Below are positions 36,396 to 46,336 of a stretch of 64,000 nt of DNA, piece by piece. The notes beneath the pieces are model-generated. The model saw only the letters and a list, made by a program, of their open reading frames with translations, did no database searches and was not told the origin of the DNA. Source of the stretch: Sphingomonadales bacterium (GTDB lineage: Bacteria > Pseudomonadota > Alphaproteobacteria > Sphingomonadales > Sphingomonadaceae); assembly GCA_028871475.1 (NCBI GenBank), contig JAGWMZ010000002.1, positions 124,001-188,000 of the forward strand. The letters run 5' to 3'. The stretch's first letter is position 1; each line of letters begins with the position of its first letter. A program made the translations under genes and the position numbers.

Positions 36396-37751
36396 ATGGC
36401 CGAAGCGACGCCCCAACCGCCGCGCAGCAACCCGCCCTCCATGACGTCGCCCTCCGCTGCGGCGGCGCCATCGGCGCCCTATGTGCCGGGCGCGGGTTCG
36501 GGCGAGGATGGGGCGACGCGCGCGCGCAAGGCGCGGCGCGGCGACTGGGCCGTGTGGTGGCGTGAGATCGACCGGGTTTTGCTGGTGCTCATCCTCTTCC
36601 TGATGGGCATCGGCACGCTGGCGGTGGCGGCTGGCTCGCCTGCTGCCGTGCATGCCCCGGCCATGGCGCGCAAGGGCTTTGGCGACCTGCATTTTTTCTA
36701 CCTGCATCTGATGAACGAGGGTGTGGGGCTGGCGGCCATGCTGGCCTGTTCGCGCCTCAACCGCGAGCAGGCGCGGCGCGCGGGCATCGTGCTGGGCTGC
36801 GCGATGCTGGTGGCGCTGATGCTGGTCCCTGTGGTCGGCTCGAACATCAATGGCGCCAAGCGCTGGATCAAGCTGGGCATTTCGATCCAGCCTTCGGAAT
36901 TTTTGAAGCCCGCCTTTGCCATCTGCCTTGCCTGGGTGCTCTCGTGGAAGCTGCGCGATGACAAGCTGCCGGTGATGGTGATCTGCATCGCGCTCACCGC
37001 GCTGGTGGCGCTGCTGCTCATGCTCCAGCCCGATTTCGGCTCGACGGTGTTGTTCGTGCTGGTGGGCTTTGTCATGCTGCTGGTTGCCGGCCTGCCGATG
37101 AGCCCGCCGATGATCGGCCTTTCGGCCATTGGCGGGGCGGGCATCGTCGGGCTGGCCTATATGTTCTATGGCAATGCCCGCAACCGTATCGATGATTTCC
37201 TGCTCAATCTGTCGGGCGGGGGAGATCAGTTCGATCAGGTGCATCTGGCGTTCCGCACGCTGGTCAATGGCGGGTGGACGGGCACCGGCCTGTGGCTGGG
37301 CACGGCCAAGAAATCGCTGCCCGAGCCGCATACGGACTATATCTTCTCGGTCATCGGTGAGGAATTTGGCCTGTTGATGTGCGGCGTGGTGGTGGTGCTC
37401 TATTTCGCCATCGTGGCGCGGGTGCTGATCCGTCTGGCGCAGGAGGAGGATCTGTTCACCGTTCTGGCCGGCACGGGGCTGGTGGCACAGATCGGCGGGC
37501 AGGCTTTTATCAACATCCTCGTCAACCTGCAGCTTTTCCCATCCAAGGGGATGACGCTGCCGCTCATCTCCTATGGCGGCTCGTCCACCATTGCGCTGTG
37601 CATTGGCGTGGGGTTCCTGCTGGCCATCACGCGGCGTAATCCCTATTTGGCGCATGATCCCTTTGCGCCCAGGGCGGGTTTGCCGCTTAATCTCGTTTCG
37701 CCATTTTCCGCCAAGCCGCTAAAATCACCACCGTCCACACCAACCAAGTGA
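36396..37751 (+). CDS. ftsW: Septal peptidoglycan glycosyltransferase FtsW
   Basis: 451 residues, with a roughly 50-residue Pro/Ala and basic cytoplasmic extension before ten membrane helices. SEDS family motifs are GAKRWIKLGISIQPSEF, the large periplasmic loop and PEPHTDYIFSVIGEEFG, and GLPLISYGGSS-like TLPLISYGGSSTIALC. FtsW polymerises lipid II at the septum with FtsI. The stop overlaps the GTG of murG. Confidence 0.96.
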   Translation: MAEATPQPPRSNPPSMTSPSAAAAPSAPYVPGAGSGEDGATRARKARRGDWAVWWREIDRVLLVLILFLMGIGTLAVAAGSPAAVHAPAMARKGFGDLHFFYLHLMNEGVGLAAMLACSRLNREQARRAGIVLGCAMLVALMLVPVVGSNINGAKRWIKLGISIQPSEFLKPAFAICLAWVLSWKLRDDKLPVMVICIALTALVALLLMLQPDFGSTVLFVLVGFVMLLVAGLPMSPPMIGLSAIGGAGIVGLAYMFYGNARNRIDDFLLNLSGGGDQFDQVHLAFRTLVNGGWTGTGLWLGTAKKSLPEPHTDYIFSVIGEEFGLLMCGVVVVLYFAIVARVLIRLAQEEDLFTVLAGTGLVAQIGGQAFINILVNLQLFPSKGMTLPLISYGGSSTIALCIGVGFLLAITRRNPYLAHDPFAPRAGLPLNLVSPFSAKPLKSPPSTPTK

Positions 37752-38932
37752 GCCTCGCCCCTATGTCTCAGGTTTCCCGCCATTATGTGCTGGCCGCGGG
37801 CGGCACCGGCGGCCATCTGATCCCGGCCTTTGCCCTTGCCGCCGAGCTGGAGGCGCGCGGCCATCACGTCGCGCTCATCACCGATGTGCGCGGCGCGGCG
37901 ATTCCCGGGCGACCAGAGAGCCTGACGGCCCATGTGCTGCCCGCCGGGCGTTTGCAGGGCAAGAATCCGCTGGGTTGGATCAAGGGCATCAAATCCATTC
38001 TGGAGGGGCGGCGCATGGCGCTGCGCCTGTATGAAACCTTCCAGCCCAGCGCGGTGGTCGGCTTTGGCGGCTATCCGGCGCTGCCGGCCCTGTTGGCGGC
38101 GAGTAGCGCCGGCATCCCCAGCCTGGTGCATGAGCAGAACGCCGTCTTTGGCCGGGTGAACCGCTTTCTGGCGGGCCGGGTGCAGGTGATTGCCACCGCC
38201 TATGCGCAGGTCGACCGGCTGAGCCCCAAGTTTGACGACAAGGTGCATGTGGTGGGCAACCCCGTGCGTGCCGAGGTGCTGGCCCTGCGCGACCGGCCTT
38301 TCCCGCCCTTCACCGAGGATGGCCTGCTGCGCGTACTGGTAACCGGCGGGTCGCAGGGCGCGCGCGTGCTCTCCGAAGTCGTGCCCGATGGGCTGGCCAT
38401 GCTGCCCCCGGCGCTGCGCACGCGGTTGCAGGTGACGCAGCAGTGCCGCCCGGAAGACATCGACGCCGTGCGCCAACGCTATGCCGCCCATGACATTCCC
38501 GCCGAACTTGGCACCTATTTTGAGGATATGGCCGAGCGTCTGGCTGACGCCCATCTCTTCATCGGCCGTTCGGGCGCCAGCACCATTGCCGAACTGACCG
38601 CCGTGGGCCGCCCCGCCATCCTTGTGCCTTTGCCCATTGCCACCGACGACCATCAGGCCGCCAATGCCCGCGAAATGGTGGCCAGTGGCGGCGCGCGTTC
38701 CATCCGACAGGAGAAATTTACCGCCGTGGAATTGGCCAAGCAGATCCAGGCCATGGCCCAGCATCCCGAGACGCTGGCCAATGCCGCCCATTGTGCATGG
38801 AATTGCGGCCATCCCAATGCCGCGGCTGATCTTGCCGATCTGGTCGAAGGCTTTGGCGGCGCGCCCTTGATGGATGTCATCCGGGTGGGGGGCAAGGCCA
38901 TGCCTGCCGGCGTGCAGGGGCAGGTGGCATGA
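37748..38932 (+). CDS. murG: UDP-N-acetylglucosamine:lipid I GlcNAc transferase
   Basis: 394 residues from the GTG overlapping ftsW; an ATG at 37763 is an equally good start and matches the family N-terminus better ([19 protein letters not shown]). The GT28 features are AAGGTGGH, the [14 protein letters not shown] motif, [12 protein letters not shown] and [19 protein letters not shown]. It converts lipid I to lipid II on the inner face of the membrane. It overlaps murC by 4 nt. Confidence 0.96.
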   Translation: MSLAPMSQVSRHYVLAAGGTGGHLIPAFALAAELEARGHHVALITDVRGAAIPGRPESLTAHVLPAGRLQGKNPLGWIKGIKSILEGRRMALRLYETFQPSAVVGFGGYPALPALLAASSAGIPSLVHEQNAVFGRVNRFLAGRVQVIATAYAQVDRLSPKFDDKVHVVGNPVRAEVLALRDRPFPPFTEDGLLRVLVTGGSQGARVLSEVVPDGLAMLPPALRTRLQVTQQCRPEDIDAVRQRYAAHDIPAELGTYFEDMAERLADAHLFIGRSGASTIAELTAVGRPAILVPLPIATDDHQAANAREMVASGGARSIRQEKFTAVELAKQIQAMAQHPETLANAAHCAWNCGHPNAAADLADLVEGFGGAPLMDVIRVGGKAMPAGVQGQVA

Positions 38933-40338
38933 AGGGCGTCGCAACCGACATCGGCACGATCCATTTCGTGGGCATTGGCGGCATCGGCATGTCGGGCATT
39001 GCCGAGGTGATGGCCAACCTTGGTTACAGCGTGCAAGGCTCCGACATTGCCGAGGGCTATGTGGTCGAAGGCCTGCGCAGCCGTGGGATCAAGGTGATGA
39101 TCGGCCATGCGGCTGAGAACCTTGGCGATGCCGCCGTCGTCGTCACCAGCACGGCGGTGAAGCGTGACAATCCCGAGGTGGCAGCGGCTCTGGAAGCGCG
39201 CATCCCCGTGGTGCGCCGCGCCGAAATGCTGGCCGAACTGATGCGGCTCAAAAACACCGTCGCCGTGGCTGGCACCCATGGCAAGACGACGACGACCAGC
39301 ATGGTCGCCGCCCTGCTGGACGCGGGCGGGGTGGACCCGACCGTCATCAACGGCGGCATCATCAACTCTTACGGTTCGAACGCGCGCCTTGGTGCCAGCG
39401 ACTGGATGGTGGTGGAAGCTGACGAGAGCGATGGTTCCTTCCTGCGTCTCGATGGCACGATTGCTGTCGTCACCAACATCGACCCGGAGCATCTCGACCA
39501 TTATGGCTCGTTCGACCGGGTGAAGCAGTGCTTTGTCGAGTTTATCGAGAATGTGCCGTTTTATGGCGCGGCGGTGCTGTGCATTGACCACCCCGAAGTG
39601 CAGGCGATCATCCCCAAGGTGCGCGACCGCCGGGTCATCACCTATGGTTTTTCCGCGCAGGCCGATGTGCGCGGCGAGGCGGTCACCCCCTATCCCGGCG
39701 GCAACCGTTTCACTGCCGTGCTGCGTCAACGTGACGGTTCGTTCCGCCGGATCGAGGGGATCGAGCTGCCGATGCCCGGGCGCCACAATGTGCAGAACGC
39801 GCTGGCCGCCGTGGCCGTCGCCGTGGAAATGGGCGTGAGCGACGAGATCATTCGCGGCGGCTTTGCCAAATTCGGCGGGGTGAAGCGCCGTTTCACCAAG
39901 GTGGGCGAGGTGAACGGCGCCACGATCATCGACGATTACGGCCACCACCCGGTGGAAATCCGCGCCGTGCTGGCCGCCGCGCGCGAGGGTGTGCAGAACC
40001 GGGTGATCGCCGTGGTGCAGCCGCATCGTTTCACCCGTCTGCGCGATCATCTCGATGATTTCGCCGCGGCCTTCAACGATGCCGACATCGTCTATGCCGC
40101 CCCGGTCTATCCGGCGGGTGAACAGCCCATCGAGGGCGTCGACAGCGCCGCCATGGTCGAGGGGATCAAGGCGAGAGGCCATCGCAGCGCTCACTTGATT
40201 GCTGGCGCCGATGCTCTGGCGGCGACATTAACCGACGTGGTGCAGCCCGGCGACATGGTGGTTTGCCTTGGCGCGGGCGACATCACCAAATGGGCCGCCG
40301 GTCTTGCCCCGGCCATCGCCGCGCGAAAGGGCCTGTGA
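38929..40338 (+). CDS. murC: UDP-N-acetylmuramate:L-alanine ligase
   Basis: 469 residues. The N-terminal Rossmann motif is [17 protein letters not shown]; the ATP loop is [39 protein letters not shown] and [14 protein letters not shown] are typical MurC motifs. It adds L-Ala to UDP-MurNAc. The stop overlaps the murB ATG by 1 nt. Confidence 0.97.
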   Translation: MKGVATDIGTIHFVGIGGIGMSGIAEVMANLGYSVQGSDIAEGYVVEGLRSRGIKVMIGHAAENLGDAAVVVTSTAVKRDNPEVAAALEARIPVVRRAEMLAELMRLKNTVAVAGTHGKTTTTSMVAALLDAGGVDPTVINGGIINSYGSNARLGASDWMVVEADESDGSFLRLDGTIAVVTNIDPEHLDHYGSFDRVKQCFVEFIENVPFYGAAVLCIDHPEVQAIIPKVRDRRVITYGFSAQADVRGEAVTPYPGGNRFTAVLRQRDGSFRRIEGIELPMPGRHNVQNALAAVAVAVEMGVSDEIIRGGFAKFGGVKRRFTKVGEVNGATIIDDYGHHPVEIRAVLAAAREGVQNRVIAVVQPHRFTRLRDHLDDFAAAFNDADIVYAAPVYPAGEQPIEGVDSAAMVEGIKARGHRSAHLIAGADALAATLTDVVQPGDMVVCLGAGDITKWAAGLAPAIAARKGL

Positions 40339-41231
40339 TGGGCTGGACCCCGCCTCCCTGCGCCGGGCGGCTGACGGCTGACGCGCCGCTGGCCCCGCTG
40401 GTGTGGTTCAAAAGCGGCGGCGTGGCGCAATGGCTGTTCGAGCCCAGGGACGTGGCCGATCTGCGTGAATTTCTGGCGCAGGTGCCCGCCGATGTGCCGG
40501 TGATGGCGCTGGGGCTGGGCAGCAATCTCATCGTGCGCGATGGCGGCGTGCCGGGGGTGGTGGTGCGCCTTGGCAAGGCCTTTGCCGGCGTGAGCAGGCT
40601 GGATGAGGTAACGCTGAACTGCGGCGGCGGGGCCAGTGGCATTCTCGTTTCGTCCACCGCGCGCGACCATGGCATTGCCGGGCTTGAATTCCTGCGCTCC
40701 ATTCCGGGCACGGTGGGCGGTTTTGTCCGCATGAATGGCGGCGCCTATGGGCAGGAGGTGCGCGACATCCTCATTGACTGCGATGTGGTGCTGCGCGACG
40801 GCCAGCCGGTGACCATGCCGCTTTCGGAGCTGGGCTATCGCTATCGCCATTCCGACCTGCCCGAGGGCGGCATTGTGGTGGCGGCGCGTTTCTGCGGCGA
40901 AGCGGGCGACCCGGACCTCATTCAGGCCGAGATGGACCGCATTTCCGCCAGCCGCGAGGCCAGCCAGCCCCTGCGCAGCAAGACGGGCGGATCGACCTTC
41001 AAGAATCCGCCCGGCGAAAAGGCATGGGAACTGGTCGATCGCGCCGGATGCCGGGGCTTGACCCTTGGCGGCGCGCAGGTGAGTGAAAAACACACCAATT
41101 TCCTCATCAACACCGGCAGCGCCACCAGCGCCGAGATCGAGGCGCTGGGCGAAGAGGTCCGCCGCCGGGTGAAAGAACAGTCCGGCGTCGAGCTGGAATG
41201 GGAAATCAAGCGAGTAGGTAACACACAGTGA
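40338..41231 (+). CDS. murB: UDP-N-acetylenolpyruvoylglucosamine reductase
   Basis: 297 residues from the ATG within the murC stop (TGATG). The FAD-binding region shows LGLGSNLIVRDGGVPG and LEFLRSIPGTVGGFVRMNGGAYG; the catalytic Ser is in TGGSTFKNPPG and the C-terminal Glu in GVELEWEIKRVG, the type II MurB layout. It makes UDP-MurNAc from enolpyruvyl-UDP-GlcNAc with NADPH. Confidence 0.96.
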   Translation: MGWTPPPCAGRLTADAPLAPLVWFKSGGVAQWLFEPRDVADLREFLAQVPADVPVMALGLGSNLIVRDGGVPGVVVRLGKAFAGVSRLDEVTLNCGGGASGILVSSTARDHGIAGLEFLRSIPGTVGGFVRMNGGAYGQEVRDILIDCDVVLRDGQPVTMPLSELGYRYRHSDLPEGGIVVAARFCGEAGDPDLIQAEMDRISASREASQPLRSKTGGSTFKNPPGEKAWELVDRAGCRGLTLGGAQVSEKHTNFLINTGSATSAEIEALGEEVRRRVKEQSGVELEWEIKRVGNTQ

Positions 41232-42190
41232 CTCTGCCCAAACTTCATGTCGCCGTGCTGATGGGCGGCTGGTCGAGCGAACGCCCTGTCTCGCTGATGA
41301 GCGGTAATGGCGTGGCCGATGCGCTGGAAAGCCGGGGCCACAAGGTGACGCGCATCGACATGGAGCGCGATGTGGCGCTGAAACTGGCCGAGGCAAAGCC
41401 CGATGTTGTGTTCAACGCGCTGCATGGCTCGCCGGGCGAGGATGGCACGGTGCAGGGCATGATGGATTTGATGGGCCTGACCTATACCCATTCGGGCCTC
41501 ACCACCTCGGTCATCGCTATCGACAAGGAACTGACCAAGCAGGCGCTGGTCGCCCATGGCATCCCCATGCCCGGTGGCCGCATCGTGAAAAGCGAGGAGC
41601 TTTACGCGGGCGATCCGCTGCCGCGCCCCTATGTGCTGAAACCGGCCTGTGAAGGGTCGAGCGTGGGCGTGGCCATCGTCACCAAGGACGGCAATTACGG
41701 CAATCCCATCGGCCGTGATGTGGAAGGTCCGTGGCAGCATTTCCCCGAACTGATGGCCGAGCCCTTCATTCGCGGCAAGGAACTGACCACTGCCGTGCTG
41801 GGCGACAAGGCGCTGATGGTGACGGAGCTGATCCCCACCACCGAATTTTACGATTTCGACGCCAAATACACCGATGGCCTCACCCGCCATGTCTGCCCGG
41901 CGGAGATCCCCGATGAGATTACCCAGGCCTGCAAGGACATTGCCCTGCGCGCCCATCAGTTGCTGGGCTGCAAGGGCACCAGCCGCAGCGATTTCCGCTG
42001 GGATGACACGCAAGGTGTCGATGGCCTGTTTCTGCTGGAGGTCAACACGCAGCCAGGCATGACGGCGCTCAGCCTGGTGCCCGAACAGGCGCGGCATCTG
42101 GGCATGGACTATCCCGATCTGGTGGAAGCCATCATCGCCGAGGCGCTGGCCGACGCATCGGCCCAAAAGCACGCCGACACATCGGCCTGA
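41228..42190 (+). CDS. ddl: D-alanine:D-alanine ligase
   Basis: 320 residues from a GTG that overlaps the murB stop. The ATP-grasp fold is shown by VLMGGWSSERPVSLMSG, the LHGSPGEDGTVQG segment, VLKPACEGSSVGVAIV and the metal-binding GLFLLEVNTQPGMT with conserved Glu and Asn. It makes the D-Ala-D-Ala dipeptide for MurF. The closing SLVPEQARHLGMDYPDLVE is typical of Ddl. Confidence 0.96.
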   Translation: MTLPKLHVAVLMGGWSSERPVSLMSGNGVADALESRGHKVTRIDMERDVALKLAEAKPDVVFNALHGSPGEDGTVQGMMDLMGLTYTHSGLTTSVIAIDKELTKQALVAHGIPMPGGRIVKSEELYAGDPLPRPYVLKPACEGSSVGVAIVTKDGNYGNPIGRDVEGPWQHFPELMAEPFIRGKELTTAVLGDKALMVTELIPTTEFYDFDAKYTDGLTRHVCPAEIPDEITQACKDIALRAHQLLGCKGTSRSDFRWDDTQGVDGLFLLEVNTQPGMTALSLVPEQARHLGMDYPDLVEAIIAEALADASAQKHADTSA

Positions 42191-42213
42191 ACAGGAGCAC
42201 GACGGGGCAAGCC

Positions 42214-43290
42214 ATGAGCCAGAAGCTGAAACGGGGTGGGACCAGCGCGCGCAGGCAGGCAACAAAGGCCAGCAATGCCCGCAAGGTCGCCGCTGCGCGC
42301 GCGCATACCGGATCGGCGCTGGACCGACTGCTGGCCTGGCTGCCCTTGACCGAGGCGCAGTTGCACCGCATCTTTCTGGTCACCATCCTTGGCTGCGCGC
42401 TGGGGCTGGCCTGGCTGGTGATGGTGCTGGCGGGCGTTCCCGCCATGGCGACGCAGCAAGTAGCTTCCATCGCCTCGCAGGCCGGGTTCGAAGTGCACCG
42501 CGTCGAGGTGCATGGCGTCAAGCATCTCAACGAGATGAAGGTTTATGAGCGCGTGCTGGCCCAGCGCGACCGCGCCATGCCGATGGTTGATCTCGATGCT
42601 GTGCGCGACGATCTGCTGCAACTGAGCTGGGTGGAGGATGCGCGTGTCTCACGCGAATTGCCCGATACGCTGGTGGTCGACATTGTCGAGCGCAAGCCGG
42701 GCCCCGTACTGCGCGAGGGCGACAAGCTGACGCTGATTGATGCGGGCGGGCACCGGCTGGAGCCGATCAGCGCGGCGCGGGCGCGCAGCAAACTGATCCT
42801 TTCGGGCGATGGCGTGGCGGACCGGGTGAGCGATCTGTCCGCCTTGCTCGATGCCGCGCCCGCCCTGCGTCCGCAGGTGGCGGAAGCCGAATGGGTCGGC
42901 CATCGCCGCTGGAACCTGACCTTCAAGACCGGGCAGGTGCTGGCCCTGCCCGAAGGCGACAAGGTGGGGGCCGATGCGCTGGTCTCCTTCGCGCGGCTGG
43001 ATGGCACCAACCGCCTGCTGGGCGGGCGCGTCGTGGCCTTTGACATGCGCTCGCCCGACCGGATCTATATGCGCGTGCCGGGTCGTTCGACCGAAGGTCT
43101 GCCCGACGGTCCGCTCTCGACTGGCAAGGGCCCGACCCAGCCGATCACGACGATCCGGCCCGAGGGTGACATTCCGCTCAGGAACGGCGAGCCGGAGGGG
43201 ACGCATCATGCCAGGGCGGTGAATGACAGCACCATCCACACCGCGGTCGCCCGCGTGGTGAAGCCTACCCGCCACAAGGATGCGGATTGA
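42214..43290 (+). CDS. ftsQ: Cell division protein FtsQ
   Basis: 358 residues. A basic cytoplasmic N-terminus of about 50 residues precedes one membrane helix (RIFLVTILGCALGLAWLVMVLAG). The POTRA domain starts at EVHRVEVHGVKHLNEMKVYE and leads into the FtsQ/DivIB domain (SWVEDARVSRELPDTLVVDI). A roughly 70-residue Thr/Pro/Gly tail at the C-terminus is low complexity. FtsQ scaffolds FtsB and FtsL in the divisome. Its stop overlaps the ftsA start. Confidence 0.94.
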   Translation: MSQKLKRGGTSARRQATKASNARKVAAARAHTGSALDRLLAWLPLTEAQLHRIFLVTILGCALGLAWLVMVLAGVPAMATQQVASIASQAGFEVHRVEVHGVKHLNEMKVYERVLAQRDRAMPMVDLDAVRDDLLQLSWVEDARVSRELPDTLVVDIVERKPGPVLREGDKLTLIDAGGHRLEPISAARARSKLILSGDGVADRVSDLSALLDAAPALRPQVAEAEWVGHRRWNLTFKTGQVLALPEGDKVGADALVSFARLDGTNRLLGGRVVAFDMRSPDRIYMRVPGRSTEGLPDGPLSTGKGPTQPITTIRPEGDIPLRNGEPEGTHHARAVNDSTIHTAVARVVKPTRHKDAD

Positions 43291-44576
43291 TGGCCACGCC
43301 GCGCATCGCCAGCGTCTTTGGCGCCGTCAACATCGGGTCTTTCCGCATTTCGGCGATCATCGCCGGGCGCACCGAAACGGGCGAGATGATCGTGCTGGGC
43401 AGCGGCCACCGCGCCGCGCAGGGGGTGAAGCGCGGCTATGTGATTGACAGCCATGCCGCCACCTTTGCGGTGCGCGACGCGATCGAGCGCGCCGAAAAGA
43501 TGGCGGGCACCAGCGTGCAGGGCGTCTGGGTGGGGTGCAGCGGGGCGGGGCTCGCCAGCCAGATCACCCAGGTCGAGGTCGACATCGGCCAGCGGCGGAT
43601 CGAGGATGATGACATCGAGCATCTGCTCTCGGGCGCCTGCGGGGTGATCCAGCCGGAAGGGCGCATGGTGCTCCATGCTCAGCCGGCGCATTACACGCTG
43701 GATGGCGCGCATGGCGTGGCCAATCCCAAGGGGTTGCATGCTGGGCGGCTGGGCGTCGATATCCATGTGATGCTGGCTGATGGCGCGCCCATCCGCAATT
43801 TGTCGGAAGCGGTGCAGAATGCGCATTTGCAGGTGGCGGGGGTGATCGCCTCACCGATTGCCGCCGGTTATGCCTGCCTGACGCCCGAAGAGCGTGAGCT
43901 GGGCGTGGCACTGGTCGAATTCGGCGCAGAGGTGACGACGGTTTCGCTCTTTGCCGCCGGGATGCTGGTGGGCCTCACCACCATTCCGCTGGGTTCGGGC
44001 GACATCACCGATGCGATTGCCTCTTCCTTTGGCATCCGCCGTTTTCAGGCCGAAAGGCTCAAATGCGTCAATGGCTCGGCGATTGCCAGCCCGGCCGATC
44101 ATCGTGAGATGATCCCCATCAACGGCCCGGGCGAGGATGGCACGCCGGGCGGCCAGCTGGCACGCCATGCCGATGACAAGAACCGCATTCCCCGCGCCGA
44201 ACTGATCAGCGTCATCACCACGCAACTGGGCCGCCTGCTCGATGAGGTGAACCGCGTGCTGAAAGCCATGGGCTTCGCCGGGGCGGGGGCAGGGCAGGTG
44301 GTCTTTACCGGGGGCGGGGCGGAACTGGCGGGACTTGCCGATTTCGCGCAAGGGGCGCTGGGCCGCCCGGTGCGTGTGGGCCGTCCCACGGCGATCAAGG
44401 GGCTGCCCGAGGCGCATGCGACGCCGGGCTTTTCCACGCTGGCGGGGTTGGTGCTGTATGCCGCCGCCGATCCGGTCGATATTCGCAAGCTGGATCGCGC
44501 GCACAAGAGCGGGGCCAGGGCATCGAGCGGCGGCCTGATGAACCGTGTGCTGCATGCGCTGAAAGAATATTTCTGA
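43290..44576 (+). CDS. ftsA: Cell division protein FtsA
   Basis: 428 residues from the ATG at 43290, overlapping the ftsQ stop; a TTG three bases earlier is less likely. It has the actin-like ATPase fold (FGAVNIGSFRISAIIAGR phosphate-1 region; GVALVEFGAEVTTVSLF phosphate-2; VVFTGGGAELAGLADFA adenosine motif) with the FtsA-specific 1C domain, and the membrane-targeting amphipathic helix NRVLHALKEYF at the C-terminus. It anchors FtsZ to the membrane. Confidence 0.96.
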   Translation: MATPRIASVFGAVNIGSFRISAIIAGRTETGEMIVLGSGHRAAQGVKRGYVIDSHAATFAVRDAIERAEKMAGTSVQGVWVGCSGAGLASQITQVEVDIGQRRIEDDDIEHLLSGACGVIQPEGRMVLHAQPAHYTLDGAHGVANPKGLHAGRLGVDIHVMLADGAPIRNLSEAVQNAHLQVAGVIASPIAAGYACLTPEERELGVALVEFGAEVTTVSLFAAGMLVGLTTIPLGSGDITDAIASSFGIRRFQAERLKCVNGSAIASPADHREMIPINGPGEDGTPGGQLARHADDKNRIPRAELISVITTQLGRLLDEVNRVLKAMGFAGAGAGQVVFTGGGAELAGLADFAQGALGRPVRVGRPTAIKGLPEAHATPGFSTLAGLVLYAAADPVDIRKLDRAHKSGARASSGGLMNRVLHALKEYF

Positions 44577-44750
44577 GATGGCAATGATGTCGACAATGGC
44601 CAACAAAGGGGCCAACGCCCATGCTGACTGTGGACAAACCGCTTTCGCGCTTTGCACTGCCGAGTCGAAGCGTGCATTCTGAGACGATAGGTCTGACATG
44701 ACTCTTGCCGATGAACGGGACGGCAGGGCGCAGGCTGGAGGAGTATGGCA

Positions 44751-46280
44751 ATGAGCATCAATATCGGTCCGCCCGCCGTCGAGGAGCTGCGTCCGCGCAT
44801 CACCGTCATCGGTGTGGGTGGTGCCGGAGGTAACGCCATCGCCAACATGATCAACGCCGAGATTGAAGGTGTCGACTTTGTCGTCGCCAACACCGATGCT
44901 CAGGCGTTGAACAATTCGATCGCCAAGAACCGCATTCAGCTCGGCCTTGAGATCACCAAGGGGCTTGGCGCCGGCGCCCGCCCCGAAGTGGGCCGCGCGG
45001 CGGCAGAGGAAACCATCGCCGAGATCGAGCGCGCGCTGGAAGGCGTGCATATGTGCTTCATCGCCGCCGGTATGGGCGGCGGTACGGGCACGGGCGCGGC
45101 CCCCGTCATCGCCAAAGTGGCGCGTGACAAGGGTGTGCTGACCGTAGGCGTGGTGACCAAGCCTTTCTTGTTCGAAGGCACGCGTCGCATGCGCAGCGCC
45201 GACGCCGGCATCGAGGAGCTGCAAAAGCACGTCGATACGCTGATCGTCATCCCCAACCAGAACCTGTTCCTGGTCGCCAAGGCCGAAACCACCTTCAAGG
45301 AAGCGTTTGAGCTGGCCGACGAGGTGCTCCAGCAGGGCGTCCGCTCGATCACCGATCTGATGGTGATGCCGGGCCTCATCAACCTCGACTTTGCCGACGT
45401 GCGTTCGGTGATGGCCGAGATGGGCAAGGCGATGATGGGCACGGGCGAGGGGCATGGCGAGCATCGCGCGCTCGAAGCCGCCGAACGCGCCATTGCCAAC
45501 CCGTTGCTCGACGGCGTGTCGATGCAGGGCGCCAAGGGCGTCATCATCTCGATCATCGGTGGCGACGACATGAAGCTGCTCGAGGTCGACGAGGCCGCCA
45601 ACCATATCCGCGAACTGGTCGATCCCAATGCCAACATCATCTGGGGCAGCGCCTTCAACCCTGACCTGCAGGGCAAGATCCGTGTCTCGGTGGTGGCAAC
45701 CGGCATCGAGCAGACCCCGCAGATGGCCGAGGAAGCCAGCCGTCCCTTCAGCATGAGCTCGGCACGTGGGCCGGCGCGTCCCTCGATCGCCGTGCCCGGC
45801 GGCCCCGTGGCCCAGCCGATCGTGCCGCCCGCCGGCCCCGCGCTGACCGTGTCGACGGCGCAGCCCGCCAGCTTCTCGCCTGCGCCCGAGCCTGCGCCCG
45901 CGCCGGTCTTCACGCCTTCGCCGCTGTCCGCGCCCATGGCAGAGGAAGAGCCTCTGGAGCTGGGCCAGGAAGCCGCTTTCGAGCCTGTCGCGCCGCGTGA
46001 CGAGCTGCTGCTCGATGCCAGCCGTCTGGTCGAGGAGAATGAGGTTGCGCCGTCGCGCCGTCGCGGTCTGCTCCCTGGCCATGAGGCCGCACCACCGGCT
46101 TTCGAACCTGCGCCGCGTTTCACCCCGGCGCCGGAACGTCCTGCCGCCTCTTCGGGGGGCACGTTGTTCGAGCGGATGGCCAATCTGGCCGGTCGCCGTC
46201 ATAGCGATGACGAGGACGACGGTGATGAGGGTGGTGCCATCAACATTCCGCGTTTTCTGGGGCGCCAGAACAATCAGTGA
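44751..46280 (+). CDS. ftsZ: Cell division GTPase FtsZ
   Basis: 509 residues. Of two ATGs six bases apart, I choose 44751: the strong ribosome binding site GGAGGAG at 44737-44743 is 7 nt from it but only 1 nt from the ATG at 44745. The GTPase signature is [15 protein letters not shown], with [12 protein letters not shown] and [11 protein letters not shown]. After the tubulin-like core (to about residue 315) comes a roughly 180-residue Pro/Ala/Glu-rich linker and the conserved C-terminal peptide [12 protein letters not shown], which binds FtsA. The 174-bp gap after ftsA is the largest in the cluster and probably holds a promoter, but I see no clear consensus. Confidence 0.98.
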   Translation: MSINIGPPAVEELRPRITVIGVGGAGGNAIANMINAEIEGVDFVVANTDAQALNNSIAKNRIQLGLEITKGLGAGARPEVGRAAAEETIAEIERALEGVHMCFIAAGMGGGTGTGAAPVIAKVARDKGVLTVGVVTKPFLFEGTRRMRSADAGIEELQKHVDTLIVIPNQNLFLVAKAETTFKEAFELADEVLQQGVRSITDLMVMPGLINLDFADVRSVMAEMGKAMMGTGEGHGEHRALEAAERAIANPLLDGVSMQGAKGVIISIIGGDDMKLLEVDEAANHIRELVDPNANIIWGSAFNPDLQGKIRVSVVATGIEQTPQMAEEASRPFSMSSARGPARPSIAVPGGPVAQPIVPPAGPALTVSTAQPASFSPAPEPAPAPVFTPSPLSAPMAEEEPLELGQEAAFEPVAPRDELLLDASRLVEENEVAPSRRRGLLPGHEAAPPAFEPAPRFTPAPERPAASSGGTLFERMANLAGRRHSDDEDDGDEGGAINIPRFLGRQNNQ

Positions 46281-46336
46281 TCTGGCAGTGATCTGGCGCC
46301 TTGTGGCGCTGTGACAGAGTATAGGGACTTGGCGCG

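Noticed and set aside
44630..44640. TGTGGACAA, a near DnaA box in the ftsA-ftsZ gap
   Set aside because: One mismatch, a single copy, and expected by chance at this scale.
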